The position numbers were made by a program, and so were the translations under genes. Shown one piece after another: positions 56,636-64,000 of a stretch of 64,000 nt of DNA. Below the pieces are notes generated by a model. The model saw only the letters and a program-made list of their open reading frames with translations, was not told the origin of the DNA and ran no database searches. The first letter of the stretch is position 1; every line of letters begins with the position of its first letter. This DNA is from Enterobacter sp. 10-1. GTDB lineage: Bacteria > Pseudomonadota > Gammaproteobacteria > Enterobacterales > Enterobacteriaceae. The DNA is taken from positions 1 through 64,000 of the forward strand of contig NISF01000009.1 in the NCBI GenBank assembly GCA_002270295.1, read 5' to 3'.

Positions 56636-56983
56636 TCATTTCTGGGCCAGTTTCAGCGCCTCCTTAATGCGCGTCTTAATCTGCGCATGGCTCATTTGAC
56701 ACACGTCCCGCAGACGGTAGTAATGTGCTCCGTTCCGGGCGTAAATTTCGGTTACGTCACAGCAGTACATTTCAGCCATCATGAAGGACTCCCATTCATT
56801 GTTTTCGCTCGTTGACCAGTTCAGCGGGTACATCAGTCCGAGCGCCTCATGAAAGGCATGAACATCGATTTCTTCCGGTGCTTTCACCGCATCGTTACGA
56901 AGACTCAGCCAGTACGCGCGCTCTGTCTCTGCAGTGGCCTGCATTCCCAGGACTGCAGAGGATTCGGTCAGGTGTAAGTACAT
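56636..56983 (-). CDS. Leading-region hypothetical protein
   Basis: 115 residues from ATG 56,983 with AAGGAG six bases upstream. Contains ALGLMYPLNWSTSENNEWES and a helical C terminus (RDVCQMSHAQIKTRIKEALK). Typical of small conserved genes in IncF leading regions. No function known to me. Confidence 0.55.
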   Translation of the reverse strand: MYLHLTESSAVLGMQATAETERAYWLSLRNDAVKAPEEIDVHAFHEALGLMYPLNWSTSENNEWESFMMAEMYCCDVTEIYARNGAHYYRLRDVCQMSHAQIKTRIKEALKLAQK

Positions 56984-57037
56984 GGGTCTCTCCTTCGGGT
57001 TAAGGGATGGCAGCGACATGCCGCCCCCTGTGTTTAT

Positions 57038-57361
57038 TTATTCGTTTGCCGCCAGTTCGCTCATCAGCACTTTTTTTGCTTTCAGCGCGTGCTCTTCTTC
57101 CGAAAGCGTCAGGATGTAACCGCGCTTTGCCGCCGCGCCCATTAAGATCGGACGGTCTTTCAGCGGCAGGGCTTCCAGATAATCCAGCGCATCGCCCAAC
57201 ACACGGGCCTGATACAGTTCGAAGTGCATCCCGCAGCACCGCCCCGCCTCTTTCTCAATACGCGCCAGTACTACATCCGCGCGGATAACATCGAACGGGT
57301 TACGGGTGTGGATATTGCGAATAAAGCCATCAGTGCGCAGGTGCATATTTCTACGGTTCAT
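57038..57361 (-). CDS. Leading-region hypothetical protein
   Basis: 107 residues (MNRRNMHLRTDGFIRNIHTR). Mixed helical protein with GAAAKRGYILTLSEEEHALK. AAGG precedes the ATG. Same operon direction as its neighbours; role unknown. Confidence 0.55.
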   Translation of the reverse strand: MNRRNMHLRTDGFIRNIHTRNPFDVIRADVVLARIEKEAGRCCGMHFELYQARVLGDALDYLEALPLKDRPILMGAAAKRGYILTLSEEEHALKAKKVLMSELAANE

Positions 57362-57381
57362 AGCAGTTCACCTTCAGTGGG

Positions 57382-57600
57382 TTAATTCACACCTAAACGC
57401 TGGAACATATCGGAGATAATGTTCCGTCGTGCATATGACGCACCGGCAGCTTTCAAATCAGCCAGGACATTAAATGCATAGCTGGCGCTCTGTCCGTGAA
57501 ATGCCAGTATCTTTGCTGCGATCGGTTCCGGGCAGGCCATAACCCATCTTTCGGTAGATTCTTTGGTGGCGGTTTTGACGTTGACGTTCTGTGTGTTCAT
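57382..57600 (-). CDS. Leading-region hypothetical protein, 72 residues
   Basis: Begins MNTQNVNVKTATKESTERWV, like the start of the antirestriction gene at 54,825 (MHTKNVNAATRESAEQF). First gene downstream of copy B of the repeat, so it would be among the first expressed from an incoming single strand. The C-terminal half (YAFNVLADLKAAGASYARRN) is helical. Unknown. Confidence 0.5.
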   Translation of the reverse strand: MNTQNVNVKTATKESTERWVMACPEPIAAKILAFHGQSASYAFNVLADLKAAGASYARRNIISDMFQRLGVN

Positions 57601-57904
57601 TCTGCTTTTCCTCTGGTCTGGTGGTTAATCCATCTCTCGGTGAGTTCCCTGGCGGCAAAGGGCAAAGGAGCAACGTCGTAAGGAGGAGAACAAGGGGCGG
57701 AGACAAAAAGTTTTTGCGGTCCCTGGCAAAAAGTTTTTGGCGGAGTTTATTTACCCCTTGGATGACGACACGGCGGTGCTACGACCAGCCCTTCGCCGGG
57801 GAACGGACGAGAGATGACTCACCAGGGGAAGGGATGAGAATGAACACACCCGACACGACGGAACGGCGTGGCGCCATCAGAGTGCCGGCAGCTTTATCGC
57901 CGGC

Positions 57905-58091
57905 ACGGTGAAAGCGGCGCGACCGGAACGGACGCAGCAAGCGCGCCGTTGACGTTAGCCATCAGACCCTAGCGTTAGCCCGAAACCGCCCCGCGGATTC
58001 GGCGGAGCCTGGCGGGTGCGTAGCAGCTGCCCTGGCGGAGTGGGGCTCGACGACTGAGCAGCGCAGCTGATCGGGAGCCGAAGGTGGCCAT
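57905..58091. repeat. Frpo/ssi-like structured repeat, copy B
   Basis: Second copy of the repeat at 55,093-55,279, same orientation, differing by scattered substitutions and single-base indels. It precedes the minus-strand group 57,600-55,514. Between repeat and gene (57,601-57,904) lies a region with GGCAAAGGGCAA and paired AAAAAGTTTTTG stretches that also partly resembles the copy A flank. Confidence 0.75.
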
Positions 58092-58192
58092 TGCCCTGCC
58101 TTTAGTTATGGTTCAGACCCTCTTTGCTAAGCCTTTGAGAAGCAAAGCGGAGATGAGAAACGAGTCCGTTATCTGTCGCAAAACACAATGAC

Positions 58193-58222
58193 TAATGCTA
58201 ACGTACGCATACATTAGCATTA
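58193..58222. promoter_or_regulatory. Dyad upstream of the 58,239 gene
   Basis: TAATGCTAA (58,193-58,201) and TTAGCATTA (58,214-58,222) form a perfect 9-bp inverted repeat with an 11-bp spacer, ending 16 bases before the start codon. Likely a dimer-binding operator overlapping the promoter. Confidence 0.6.
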
Positions 58223-58238
58223 ATTAACGAGGTGTCCT

Positions 58239-58724
58239 GTGGAAAATGAGTCATCAACAGAGCTGGCACGCGCTCATTTTTTCAGCCATTTTTCTTACAC
58301 ACGTAACGACCTGGCCGGAGATTATGAAACCGAGTTGCTCCGCTATCGTGACGATACCTGGGACTACCCGAAACGTGCCGCCCGCCTGAGTGCAGCAGTG
58401 AAGCGATACAAAACTTACCGGATGCAGTGCTTCATTTTTGAGATTGCGGAGAGTGTCGAACTGGACTTCACGCCCCTTGTGGTAAAACGCCTTTGCACCG
58501 CCCTTTTTGGTCGTTCAGGGAGTCAGAATATTATTGTGGCGACCTTTGGCCAGAAAGGACGTGTTCATCGCAGCCGTGACAGTTCGCCCTCTGTCATAAG
58601 TGAAGTGGCAGAGCGCTACCGACTGGCAGCACACTCCTGCTGGGCCTCTACCCTCAGCGATATTGAAAGCGTCAGGAAGCACTACCAGGCAGGTATTCGC
58701 ACGGCCAGAAAGCAGGAGGAATAA
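58239..58724 (+). CDS. Unknown leading-region protein bracketed by matching dyads
   Basis: 161 residues from a GTG with GAGG six bases upstream. No signal peptide or membrane span; basic, with helical stretches (YPKRAARLSAAVKRYKTYRM, VVKRLCTALFGRSGSQNI) compatible with DNA binding. Unlike most genes of this region it reads on the plus strand, so it can only be made after second-strand synthesis. The same dyad (GCTAATG..CATTAGC) lies on both sides. An autoregulator or a small partition/stability protein is possible. I do not recognise a family. Confidence 0.6.
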   Translation: MENESSTELARAHFFSHFSYTRNDLAGDYETELLRYRDDTWDYPKRAARLSAAVKRYKTYRMQCFIFEIAESVELDFTPLVVKRLCTALFGRSGSQNIIVATFGQKGRVHRSRDSSPSVISEVAERYRLAAHSCWASTLSDIESVRKHYQAGIRTARKQEE

Positions 58725-58739
58725 GTCCTCGAGATTAAC

Positions 58740-58761
58740 GCTAATGGACGCGTACATTAGC
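58740..58761. promoter_or_regulatory. Dyad downstream of the 58,239 gene
   Basis: GCTAATG (58,740-58,746) and CATTAGC (58,755-58,761), 8-bp spacer, same half-site as the dyad upstream of the gene and followed by another partial CATTAGCATG. Two similar sites flanking one gene suggest a common binding protein. Confidence 0.55.
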
Positions 58762-58886
58762 ATTAGCATGTATCACATTTGTCGCACGGGCAGGGAAGAG
58801 AGCGGCCGCGCCGGAGGCACTGCCGCCCTGCCCCGTTCCCCGGAGGGGAACTGCCCTTCAGCTGTACATGCGTGCGGTTGCTCTGA

Positions 58887-58989
58887 AGGGGAAAAAGGGG
58901 CTACCGGCGAACCGGTAACCCCTTCATAAAGGCGCTTCAGGCCTGTCCAGACAGTCTCAGCCCCTGAATGGCGGGGGTTTCCCCCCGCC
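58887..58989. other. Hairpin-rich gap between the 58,239 gene and hok
   Basis: Two strong inverted repeats: AAGGGG..ACCGG/CCGGT..CCCCTT (58,887-58,917) and GGCGGGGG TTT CCCCCCGCC (58,970-58,989). The second can end hok mRNA on the minus strand (hok mRNA 3' structures are known to matter for its stability). No gene in 58,770-58,997. Confidence 0.5.
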
Positions 58990-58997
58990 GGGGTTAG

Positions 58998-59156
58998 CTA
59001 CTTAGCGGATTCGTAAGCCATAAAAGCTGCCACCTCCCTGTTCGTGTCCCTGTACCGGATTTCACAGAGTGATTTCCGGGTCAGGTAAGTGAATATTAGC
59101 AATGTGAGACACACTATTAATACGCACCCGAGCAGAGTGTTTCGCGGCAGTTTCAT
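58998..59156 (-). CDS. hok: Hok toxin of the hok/sok stability system
   Basis: 52 residues ([20 protein letters not shown], then [12 protein letters not shown] and [10 protein letters not shown]), nearly the same as R1 Hok. It inserts in the inner membrane and depolarises it in plasmid-free cells. The start is the ATG at 59,156 coupled to mok translation. Placed in the leading region next to psiA/psiB as in many IncF plasmids. Confidence 0.93.
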   Translation of the reverse strand: MKLPRNTLLGCVLIVCLTLLIFTYLTRKSLCEIRYRDTNREVAAFMAYESAK

Positions 59157-59214
59157 GGCCTTCTTCTCCTTGCCTTGCGGCATCTAAGAGGCTATCCTGA
59201 TGTTGTCTAGGCAT
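59062..59214 (-). CDS. mok: Mok, translation-coupling frame for hok
   Basis: A 50-codon frame from ATG 59,214 ([20 protein letters not shown]) overlaps the hok start in another frame and ends at TGA 59,062-59,064. Translation of mok is needed for hok translation, and Sok RNA blocks the mok start. Position and beginning match mok of R1. Confidence 0.75.
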   Translation of the reverse strand: MPRQHQDSLLDAARQGEEGHETAAKHSARVRINSVSHIANIHLPDPEITL

Positions 59215-59262
59215 ACAGGTGGCCTCGTGGGTTAATGAAAATTAACTACGGGGCTTTCTGCT
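59205..59262 (+). ncRNA. sok: Sok antisense RNA
   Basis: Promoter TTGCCT (59,170-59,175), 17 bp, TATCCT (59,193-59,198). The RNA of about 58 nt covers the mok start and ends in the conserved stem GTTAAT-GAAA-ATTAAC within CCTCGT..ACGGGG followed by T-rich sequence. An unstable antitoxin RNA that keeps hok silent while the plasmid is present. Confidence 0.8.
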
Positions 59263-59389
59263 TTTTGCCGCACAACACGGTAACAAACCACCTGCACGTC
59301 ATGAGGCAAAAAGCCTCAAGCGCCGTCGCCATTATACCTTGTAGTCCATTATCCACCCAGGACTAACCATCTGAAAAAAGGCTATATCC

Positions 59390-59629
59390 TCATACTTTTT
59401 TCTGTTCGTTCTCCGCCGGATACCCCAGAGCTTCCCGTATTTCTGCCGCCCGCTGTTCACTGCCGGTACTGATGCCTGCGTGGTACACCAGACTGAGCAA
59501 ACCGTGTAACAGCATCCAGTCATCCCGCGTCAGCCTTGCATCAAGCCGACATAACCGTTTTCCTGATACCGCATGGCGAAACACGGTACCTGCTTCCTTT
59601 TTATCGAATTGCCGGCTGACAATACTCAT
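59390..59629 (-). CDS. Leading-region hypothetical protein, 79 residues
   Basis: MSIVSRQFDKKEAGTVFRHA. Helical second half with YHAGISTGSEQRAAEIREAL. Last of the psiB-psiA operon side, overlapping the upstream gene by four bases. Conserved beside psiA in IncF plasmids as far as I recall; no function known. Confidence 0.55.
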   Translation of the reverse strand: MSIVSRQFDKKEAGTVFRHAVSGKRLCRLDARLTRDDWMLLHGLLSLVYHAGISTGSEQRAAEIREALGYPAENEQKKV

Positions 59630-59856
59630 TCAACCTCCCTGTCACTGCGCCCGTTGGCCCAATCCCGGATTTGCTCATCCAGCGCCTGAATATGCTGGTT
59701 GATACTCTCAACCAGTCGCTCGCTTTCGGTCTCCAGCCAGCCACTGAGTCCGTCCCACTCGCAGGTCATCTCTGTAAGGCGGGCAGACATTGTTAGCAGC
59801 TTGTTGCGTTGACTGCGGGCCACTTTCAACTCTGTTTTCCAGGGATTGTTTCTCAT
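59626..59856 (-). CDS. Leading-region coiled-coil protein, 76 residues
   Basis: MRNNPWKTELKVARSQRNKL followed by long amphipathic helices (LTEMTCEWDGLSGWLETESE, LVESINQHIQALDEQIRDWA), a probable coiled coil. Overlaps psiA by four bases, so it is translated with it. Function unknown. Confidence 0.55.
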   Translation of the reverse strand: MRNNPWKTELKVARSQRNKLLTMSARLTEMTCEWDGLSGWLETESERLVESINQHIQALDEQIRDWANGRSDREVE

Positions 59857-60584
59857 ACCGATCGCCTCTGCAGCGCCAGTTTGTTGGGTACCTGCCAGCG
59901 CTCCGCCTGACGGACAGCCTCCGGGGAGTCACTCACGATGAAGCCGATTTCATGAATGACCCCGTACAGTGGCTCCTTCGCGTCACGCAGCCAGTCCAGG
60001 GAGGCCAGCGAGGCAAACCGCGACCGCCAGTGCCAGAAAGCAGGCTCCAGCTCCCGCGCGTCAAACTCGTCGGCCCACCGGCGATACCAGCTGCTGACCG
60101 TCTCCGGCGACTGAAAATTCAGCTCCGTGACTGCCTGTCCCAGCAGGTTCTGCCGTAACCGCCAGTGATGCGCCAGCACCCGTTCTTCCCGGCGCATCTT
60201 ACGGGTAAACGCGATGTTTCTGCGTTGCAACCGGCGCTCTGTCCGTGTGTGCTGCACCTCCGGAAACAATTCGGCCTGAACATCCACCGGCAGCGGCAGC
60301 GGGCAGCATTCCCCGTGGCTGGCAATCAGTTCATCGAGCGCCTCCTCCACCTGTTTGAGGCTACTCAGGCGATGCTTCGGGTCCCAGTTCAGGCCGGGAA
60401 TGCGCTGCGCCACTGCCGTGTTCATGCGGCTGTTCCTGGTCAGAATTCGCAGAAATGTCCGGACATGGGGCATTGAGGGCAAACGCGCACCCCGTAACTG
60501 AGCGTCTTCCACGAACATGATGGCCTGCAAAGCAGCCTGCCGTGCAGGTTTCAGGGTCACAATGGCATGGGATGAGGGGATCAT
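59853..60584 (-). CDS. psiA: PsiA, SOS-inhibition partner protein
   Basis: 243 residues, the usual PsiA length; basic and helical, with RRLQRRNIAFTRKMRREERV in the middle. Follows psiB with a four-base overlap, as in F and R6-5. Associated with, but not shown to be sufficient for, SOS inhibition during conjugation. Confidence 0.88.
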   Translation of the reverse strand: MIPSSHAIVTLKPARQAALQAIMFVEDAQLRGARLPSMPHVRTFLRILTRNSRMNTAVAQRIPGLNWDPKHRLSSLKQVEEALDELIASHGECCPLPLPVDVQAELFPEVQHTRTERRLQRRNIAFTRKMRREERVLAHHWRLRQNLLGQAVTELNFQSPETVSSWYRRWADEFDARELEPAFWHWRSRFASLASLDWLRDAKEPLYGVIHEIGFIVSDSPEAVRQAERWQVPNKLALQRRSV

Positions 60585-61012
60585 AGTGCGCCCTCCTGTG
60601 CCAGGGTACTGATGATGCTGGCAAAGGAATAACCGTCAGTATCGAGACACGCTATCAATGCCAGCGTGTGGGAGATCAACTCCGGGTTAAATGCTTCCAT
60701 GCTACGAACAACAGAGAACGGCTGGCCGCCACGGGTCACAAAGACGACCATCCAGCGCGTACTCAGCTCTCCCGGACTGCAGACCGCCACATCAAAATGA
60801 CCGTGGGAGGGGGAAAAACGGATCTGTACCGGAAAGAATCCGCCGAACTCGCTTTTATATTCTCCGTTGACGTCCCAGCTCGCCGGACAGGACAGGTCCC
60901 GCATCACGGCATGGGTGAGTTCACGGCGAAAATCTTCACCGGCGGCGCGGTAGTCTTCCAGCTCTCCGGCGAACATGGTTTTCAGGACATCGGTAGTAAT
61001 GATCGTGTTCAT
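60581..61012 (-). CDS. psiB: PsiB, inhibitor of RecA and the SOS response
   Basis: 143 residues from ATG 61,012. RAAGEDFRRELTHAVMRDL, GEYKSEFGGFFPVQIRFSP and SHTLALIACLDTDGYSFASI are PsiB signatures. It binds free RecA and prevents SOS induction by the incoming single strand. An upstream in-frame start 56 codons earlier would overlap the ParB-like gene and has no support. Confidence 0.93.
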   Translation of the reverse strand: MNTIITTDVLKTMFAGELEDYRAAGEDFRRELTHAVMRDLSCPASWDVNGEYKSEFGGFFPVQIRFSPSHGHFDVAVCSPGELSTRWMVVFVTRGGQPFSVVRSMEAFNPELISHTLALIACLDTDGYSFASIISTLAQEGAL

Positions 61013-61055
61013 ATTCTTCTCCTTATGGCCGCCCCGCAGGGCGGCGTCTCCGTTA

Positions 61056-63050
61056 TCAGGCTGCGTGAGCCGTATGATCATCAGCGTCTGCTGCATCATC
61101 AGTGATGACGGGTTTCGCTGTGGCCGGTGGCTGCATCCATTCAGGAACCCATCGGGTCTCCGCGAGGGCATGCTCTGCATGCTCTGCAGCGTCTTTTTTC
61201 TTCATTTTCCCGGCATCAGCTGCTGCACCCGTTCTTCCTGCCTCGTTAAGCGCATTAACAATCTGCTGTTTGCTGAGCATACTGAGGAAATTGTCTGCGG
61301 TCGGTGTCCACCAGTCCCTCATATCGAAGCCGATCGCTGTTTCCATGCCATCAAGGGGACTTCGGGTGGTATGCCCCATTGTTCGGGTCTGCACGCCATA
61401 CACTGAACTGGCGGTACAGAACGCCATCAGGGACATCAGGATTTCCCCGTCGAGGGTGAAAAACGTGGTGAAATCCTTCGACCAGCCCTCCGGTAACAGT
61501 GCCTGCAGGCGTGCTTTTTCCTGCATCAGCGTCTGCCAGGCTTTTCCGGTTTTTCCGGCCGGGGAGTCGCTGACGAGGGATGTATGATGCTCAGTGACTT
61601 TCATTTCGAAGGGATGACTGGCTGACATACCACCGTAATCAAACACACAGGCGCACAGCCGCCAGACCATCAGCGCCACGGCTTTCTGTGGTTGCTGCAT
61701 CAACGCAGCCTGAACGGCAAGGGTGCGCTCAGAAGACATTTTTTTCAGCAGCGGTTCGCTGATGCTGTCCACGGGGTTTTCAATTTTTTTAGTGATGACG
61801 GTATTTTTTTTCTGGTCAGCCTGATCATCCACCTCCCGCTCCGGGGCAATCTGGCGGACGCCTCGCTGAATGTTCACTTCCGCGCCCCAGAAGCTGACCA
61901 CCACACCACATTCCGCTTTCTGATCTGGGGTCCATTCACGGTTGACGGCCGCGCTCTCCATTTCGTCAATCAGTGCCTGAATGGCATATTCATCATCGTG
62001 TGTTTCGGTCGCCTCCTGTGTGGCATAGAGCTCATCGAGACGCTGCTGCTCATCAGCGGTGAAATTTGCCTCGGGTTCAGGCGTCAGCTGAAAAATTCGG
62101 GAGTCATCCCCCCAATGACGAACGGGATCGCTGCGAACCTGTGCCCATGCCCACCCCTCATTTTGTTGGATCTCGTCAGCCAGCGCAGAGAGTTTCTGGT
62201 GGATAAGGCTCTCCGTCAGCTCCTTGTCTGCTGTGCCTTCTCCATCATCCGCGCTGAACAGGTCTTCGCGCACGACACCGCCAGCGGCCTCATAACATTC
62301 ACGCCCGATATACTCAAAGGCCGGGCTTTTTAACGAGATTTCCCGGTCTGTCACTGCACTTTTCAGCAGATGTGGAGCGGTATGGCCATAGGCGGATTTG
62401 ACGTTTTCATAGACCTGCAGCTGACGGGTCGGATCATTTTCGAGCGCCAGCGCCTGACACTGCTCAATCGTGACTTCATCCTTTGCCAGTTGAGCCAGAA
62501 GCTCCGGTGCCAGCCCGGCGAGTTTGAGCATGCGCTTAACGTGGCGACCACCGTACCCCATCTGGGCGCCGATCTGCTCAGGTGTCATCCCCTGCGCTGA
62601 AAGGTCGCGAAAGGCGTAGATTTGCTCAGCCGGATGCATCGAGAGGTGTTCATCGTTCTCGATGAAAGAAACAAGCCGCGCCACGTCGTCGCTGACACGC
62701 TTAACAGGCACCAGATACTCGCTGTCAATTTCCTTTTCACTGGTGAGCAGATTGAGCCCCTCGCGCCGGCGACCTCCCGCCGCAACGCCAGATTTTCCTT
62801 CCGGCAACGTGTGGACAACCAGATTTTGCAACAGCCCCACGGCTTTGATGGATGTGGCCATGCTGCGTACGCTGGCCTCCGGGTAAGGAATCACACGGAC
62901 ATTTAGCGGCGATCTGACTAAGCAGGACAGGGGGACATATTCAATCTGAGCGGCTTCCAGTGCGGCTTTAAGGGTTTCTGCAGCTGCAGCCTGAGCCGCT
63001 TTTTTGCTGGTTTTTGCCGGTGCTTTTGCTTTAGACTCGGTGGCGGACAT
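61056..63050 (-). CDS. ParB/Srx-domain leading-region protein
   Basis: 664 residues from ATG 63,050 with AGAGAGG upstream. After an Ala/Lys-rich start, a ParB-like domain (about 40-260) with GRRRREGLNLL, HPAEQIYAFRDLSAQGMTPE and a helix-turn-helix (QIGAQMGYGGRHVKRMLKLA). The C-terminal 400 residues are specific to this plasmid family. Homologues stand between ssb and psiB in F-like plasmids. Not a partition gene in this context: no parA partner is near. Role in establishing the incoming strand is inferred. Confidence 0.85.
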   Translation of the reverse strand: MSATESKAKAPAKTSKKAAQAAAAETLKAALEAAQIEYVPLSCLVRSPLNVRVIPYPEASVRSMATSIKAVGLLQNLVVHTLPEGKSGVAAGGRRREGLNLLTSEKEIDSEYLVPVKRVSDDVARLVSFIENDEHLSMHPAEQIYAFRDLSAQGMTPEQIGAQMGYGGRHVKRMLKLAGLAPELLAQLAKDEVTIEQCQALALENDPTRQLQVYENVKSAYGHTAPHLLKSAVTDREISLKSPAFEYIGRECYEAAGGVVREDLFSADDGEGTADKELTESLIHQKLSALADEIQQNEGWAWAQVRSDPVRHWGDDSRIFQLTPEPEANFTADEQQRLDELYATQEATETHDDEYAIQALIDEMESAAVNREWTPDQKAECGVVVSFWGAEVNIQRGVRQIAPEREVDDQADQKKNTVITKKIENPVDSISEPLLKKMSSERTLAVQAALMQQPQKAVALMVWRLCACVFDYGGMSASHPFEMKVTEHHTSLVSDSPAGKTGKAWQTLMQEKARLQALLPEGWSKDFTTFFTLDGEILMSLMAFCTASSVYGVQTRTMGHTTRSPLDGMETAIGFDMRDWWTPTADNFLSMLSKQQIVNALNEAGRTGAAADAGKMKKKDAAEHAEHALAETRWVPEWMQPPATAKPVITDDAADADDHTAHAA

Positions 63051-63117
63051 AATTGATACCTCTCTGATATTGATGATTGTCTGCCGGACAGCCCACCTGT
63101 CCGGCACCTCTTACTGC

Positions 63118-63360
63118 TTATTGCGTTTTACGTACTCCGTAGTCACGGATATAACGATTCATCCAGTACTCACCGCCGGGTTCAAAATTTCAGACGCGCC
63201 AGATCATCTCGCCGTCCCGACGAACAACCAGGCGAAAGCGGGTACCCTGATCGTCTTCAATCGCCACATTCTGATACTGCGCTGCCACCTCTGACGCCTG
63301 ATCACGGGTGAACGTGCCGTCCGGCAGAGATTTCAGAGGGGGCATAACGTTGTGGTTCAT
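63118..63360 (-). pseudogene. DUF905-like small protein with internal stop
   Basis: From ATG 63,360 (AGGAG seven bases upstream) the frame reads [20 protein letters not shown], then [20 protein letters not shown] and GEMIWRV, then a TGA at 63,190-63,192, then NFEPGGEYWMNRYIRDYG to a TAA at 63,118. The second part continues the same protein, and the TGA stands where relatives have Trp (TGG), so one base change explains it. The usual 80-residue form lies between ssb and the ParB-like gene in IncF plasmids. Confidence 0.65.
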
Positions 63361-63410
63361 GTACATCTCCTTTTTCTGCCCCGCCGTTAACGGGGCGTAT
63401 TCATCATGAT

Positions 63411-63959
63411 TCAGAAGGGGGCATCGTCATCCATCGGTGGGTAATCATCCGGTGACGGCTGCGGGGGTTGCTGCGACGGCGCTGCACTCTGACGGGCTTT
63501 TTTACCGCCCTTCGCTTTCGGGGAGTTAACCGGCGCCTCAGCGGGTTGTGCCGGGATCTGCGGCTTCGCGGGCTGCTGAGGTGTGGCGCTCTCAGACGAA
63601 CTCCCCTCACGACGGCCGCCCAGCATCTGCATCGTGCCGTTTTGCCCGACCAGCACCTCGGTGACATAGCGTGTGGTTCCGGCCTCGTCCTGCCAGTTAC
63701 GGGTGCGCAGCTGGCCCTCGATATAGACCTGCGCGCCTTTACGCAGATATTCGCCCGCCACCTCTGCAAGCTTGCCGAACATGACAACACGGTGCCATTC
63801 GGTGTTTTCGCGCAGTTCCCCGCTCTGTTTGTCACGCCATGTTTCAGATGTGGCCAGCGTCAGGTTTGCCACTGCGCCGCCGTTGGGCATGTAACGCACT
63901 TCCGGGTCCTGCCCCAGATGACCAACCAGAATGACTTTATTGATGCCTCGTGCTGCCAT
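63411..63959 (-). CDS. ssb: Plasmid single-stranded DNA-binding protein SSB
   Basis: 182 residues. OB fold ([40 protein letters not shown]), a Gln/Pro-rich linker and the acidic tip DDDAPF that contacts host repair and replication proteins. It coats the T-strand in the recipient. First gene of the ssb-to-psiA group. Confidence 0.95.
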   Translation of the reverse strand: MAARGINKVILVGHLGQDPEVRYMPNGGAVANLTLATSETWRDKQSGELRENTEWHRVVMFGKLAEVAGEYLRKGAQVYIEGQLRTRNWQDEAGTTRYVTEVLVGQNGTMQMLGGRREGSSSESATPQQPAKPQIPAQPAEAPVNSPKAKGGKKARQSAAPSQQPPQPSPDDYPPMDDDAPF

Positions 63960-64000
63960 GATGAATCTCCTTAATCCGTTGTATTGCTTTTAAAAACCAT

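Noticed and set aside
61056..63050. Plasmid partition locus
   Set aside because: The ParB-like domain suggests partition, but there is no ParA-type ATPase in the region, and the position between ssb and psiB is that of the F leading-region gene.
1..64000. CRISPR arrays, tRNA or rRNA genes, antibiotic-resistance genes, integron
   Set aside because: Looked for regularly spaced repeats, tRNA-like cloverleafs, resistance protein motifs and integrase genes; none seen in this window.

Overview
The window is about 64 kb of a conjugative F-like (MOBF, IncFII-family) plasmid from an enterobacterium (Klebsiella, Enterobacter and relatives are the most likely hosts). The assignment rests on an IncFII-type replicon (repA, the tap leader peptide, a CopA antisense RNA, repA2/copB), a nearly complete F transfer region in F order from traM to finO, an F-type oriT, and an F-type leading region (P19-like transglycosylase, antirestriction gene, hok/mok/sok, psiA, psiB, ParB-like gene, ssb). 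I saw no antibiotic-resistance gene, tRNA, rRNA or CRISPR array. The exact Inc subtype and host cannot be read from the sequence by eye.

Layout. Positions 1-17,000 are an accessory mosaic: the end of an IS911-like element, a frameshifted hha-like gene, a GC-rich DosP-like c-di-GMP enzyme (1460-4033), a graveyard of a TacA-like antitoxin, a group II intron tail and IS66 fragments (4256-5114), an intact operon of two SMR transporters plus a choline-TMA-lyase-like glycyl radical enzyme and its activase (5240-9099), two small envelope genes, a decayed TraG gene of an integrative conjugative element, another IS66 relic, a LysR relic, an IS2-like element, and a tail-fibre gene split by an IS3-family element and preceded by a LexA box. 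Positions 16,470-18,851 hold the origin and replicon. Positions 19,064-21,953 carry a secreted PLD nuclease, a DsbA-like protein, finO and traX.

From 22,036 to 53,357 the transfer genes run on the minus strand. They encode the relaxase TraI, the coupling protein TraD, the type IV secretion core (TraB, K, V, C, L, E, G), pilus assembly (TraA, Q, W, U, F, H, TrbC, TrbI, TrbB, TrbF), mating-pair stabilisation (TraN, TraG) and the regulators TraY, TraJ, TraM and FinP. The places occupied in F by traP-trbD-trbG-traR and by traS-traT carry different small genes here. oriT, with an F-like nic sequence, lies at about 53,430-53,700, and the T-strand leads rightwards into 53,700-64,000. The leading-region genes are nearly all on the minus strand, so the incoming single plus strand is their template. 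Two near-identical copies of a roughly 185-bp structured repeat sit upstream of them and resemble F's single-stranded Frpo/ssi promoters.

The items I consider most worth following are the plasmid-borne cutC/cutD-like operon with an SMR pair and a short activase, the DosP-like haem PAS protein with a changed distal ligand position, the C11 tract inside finO, the duplicated Frpo-like elements, and a lone plus-strand leading-region gene bracketed by matching dyads.
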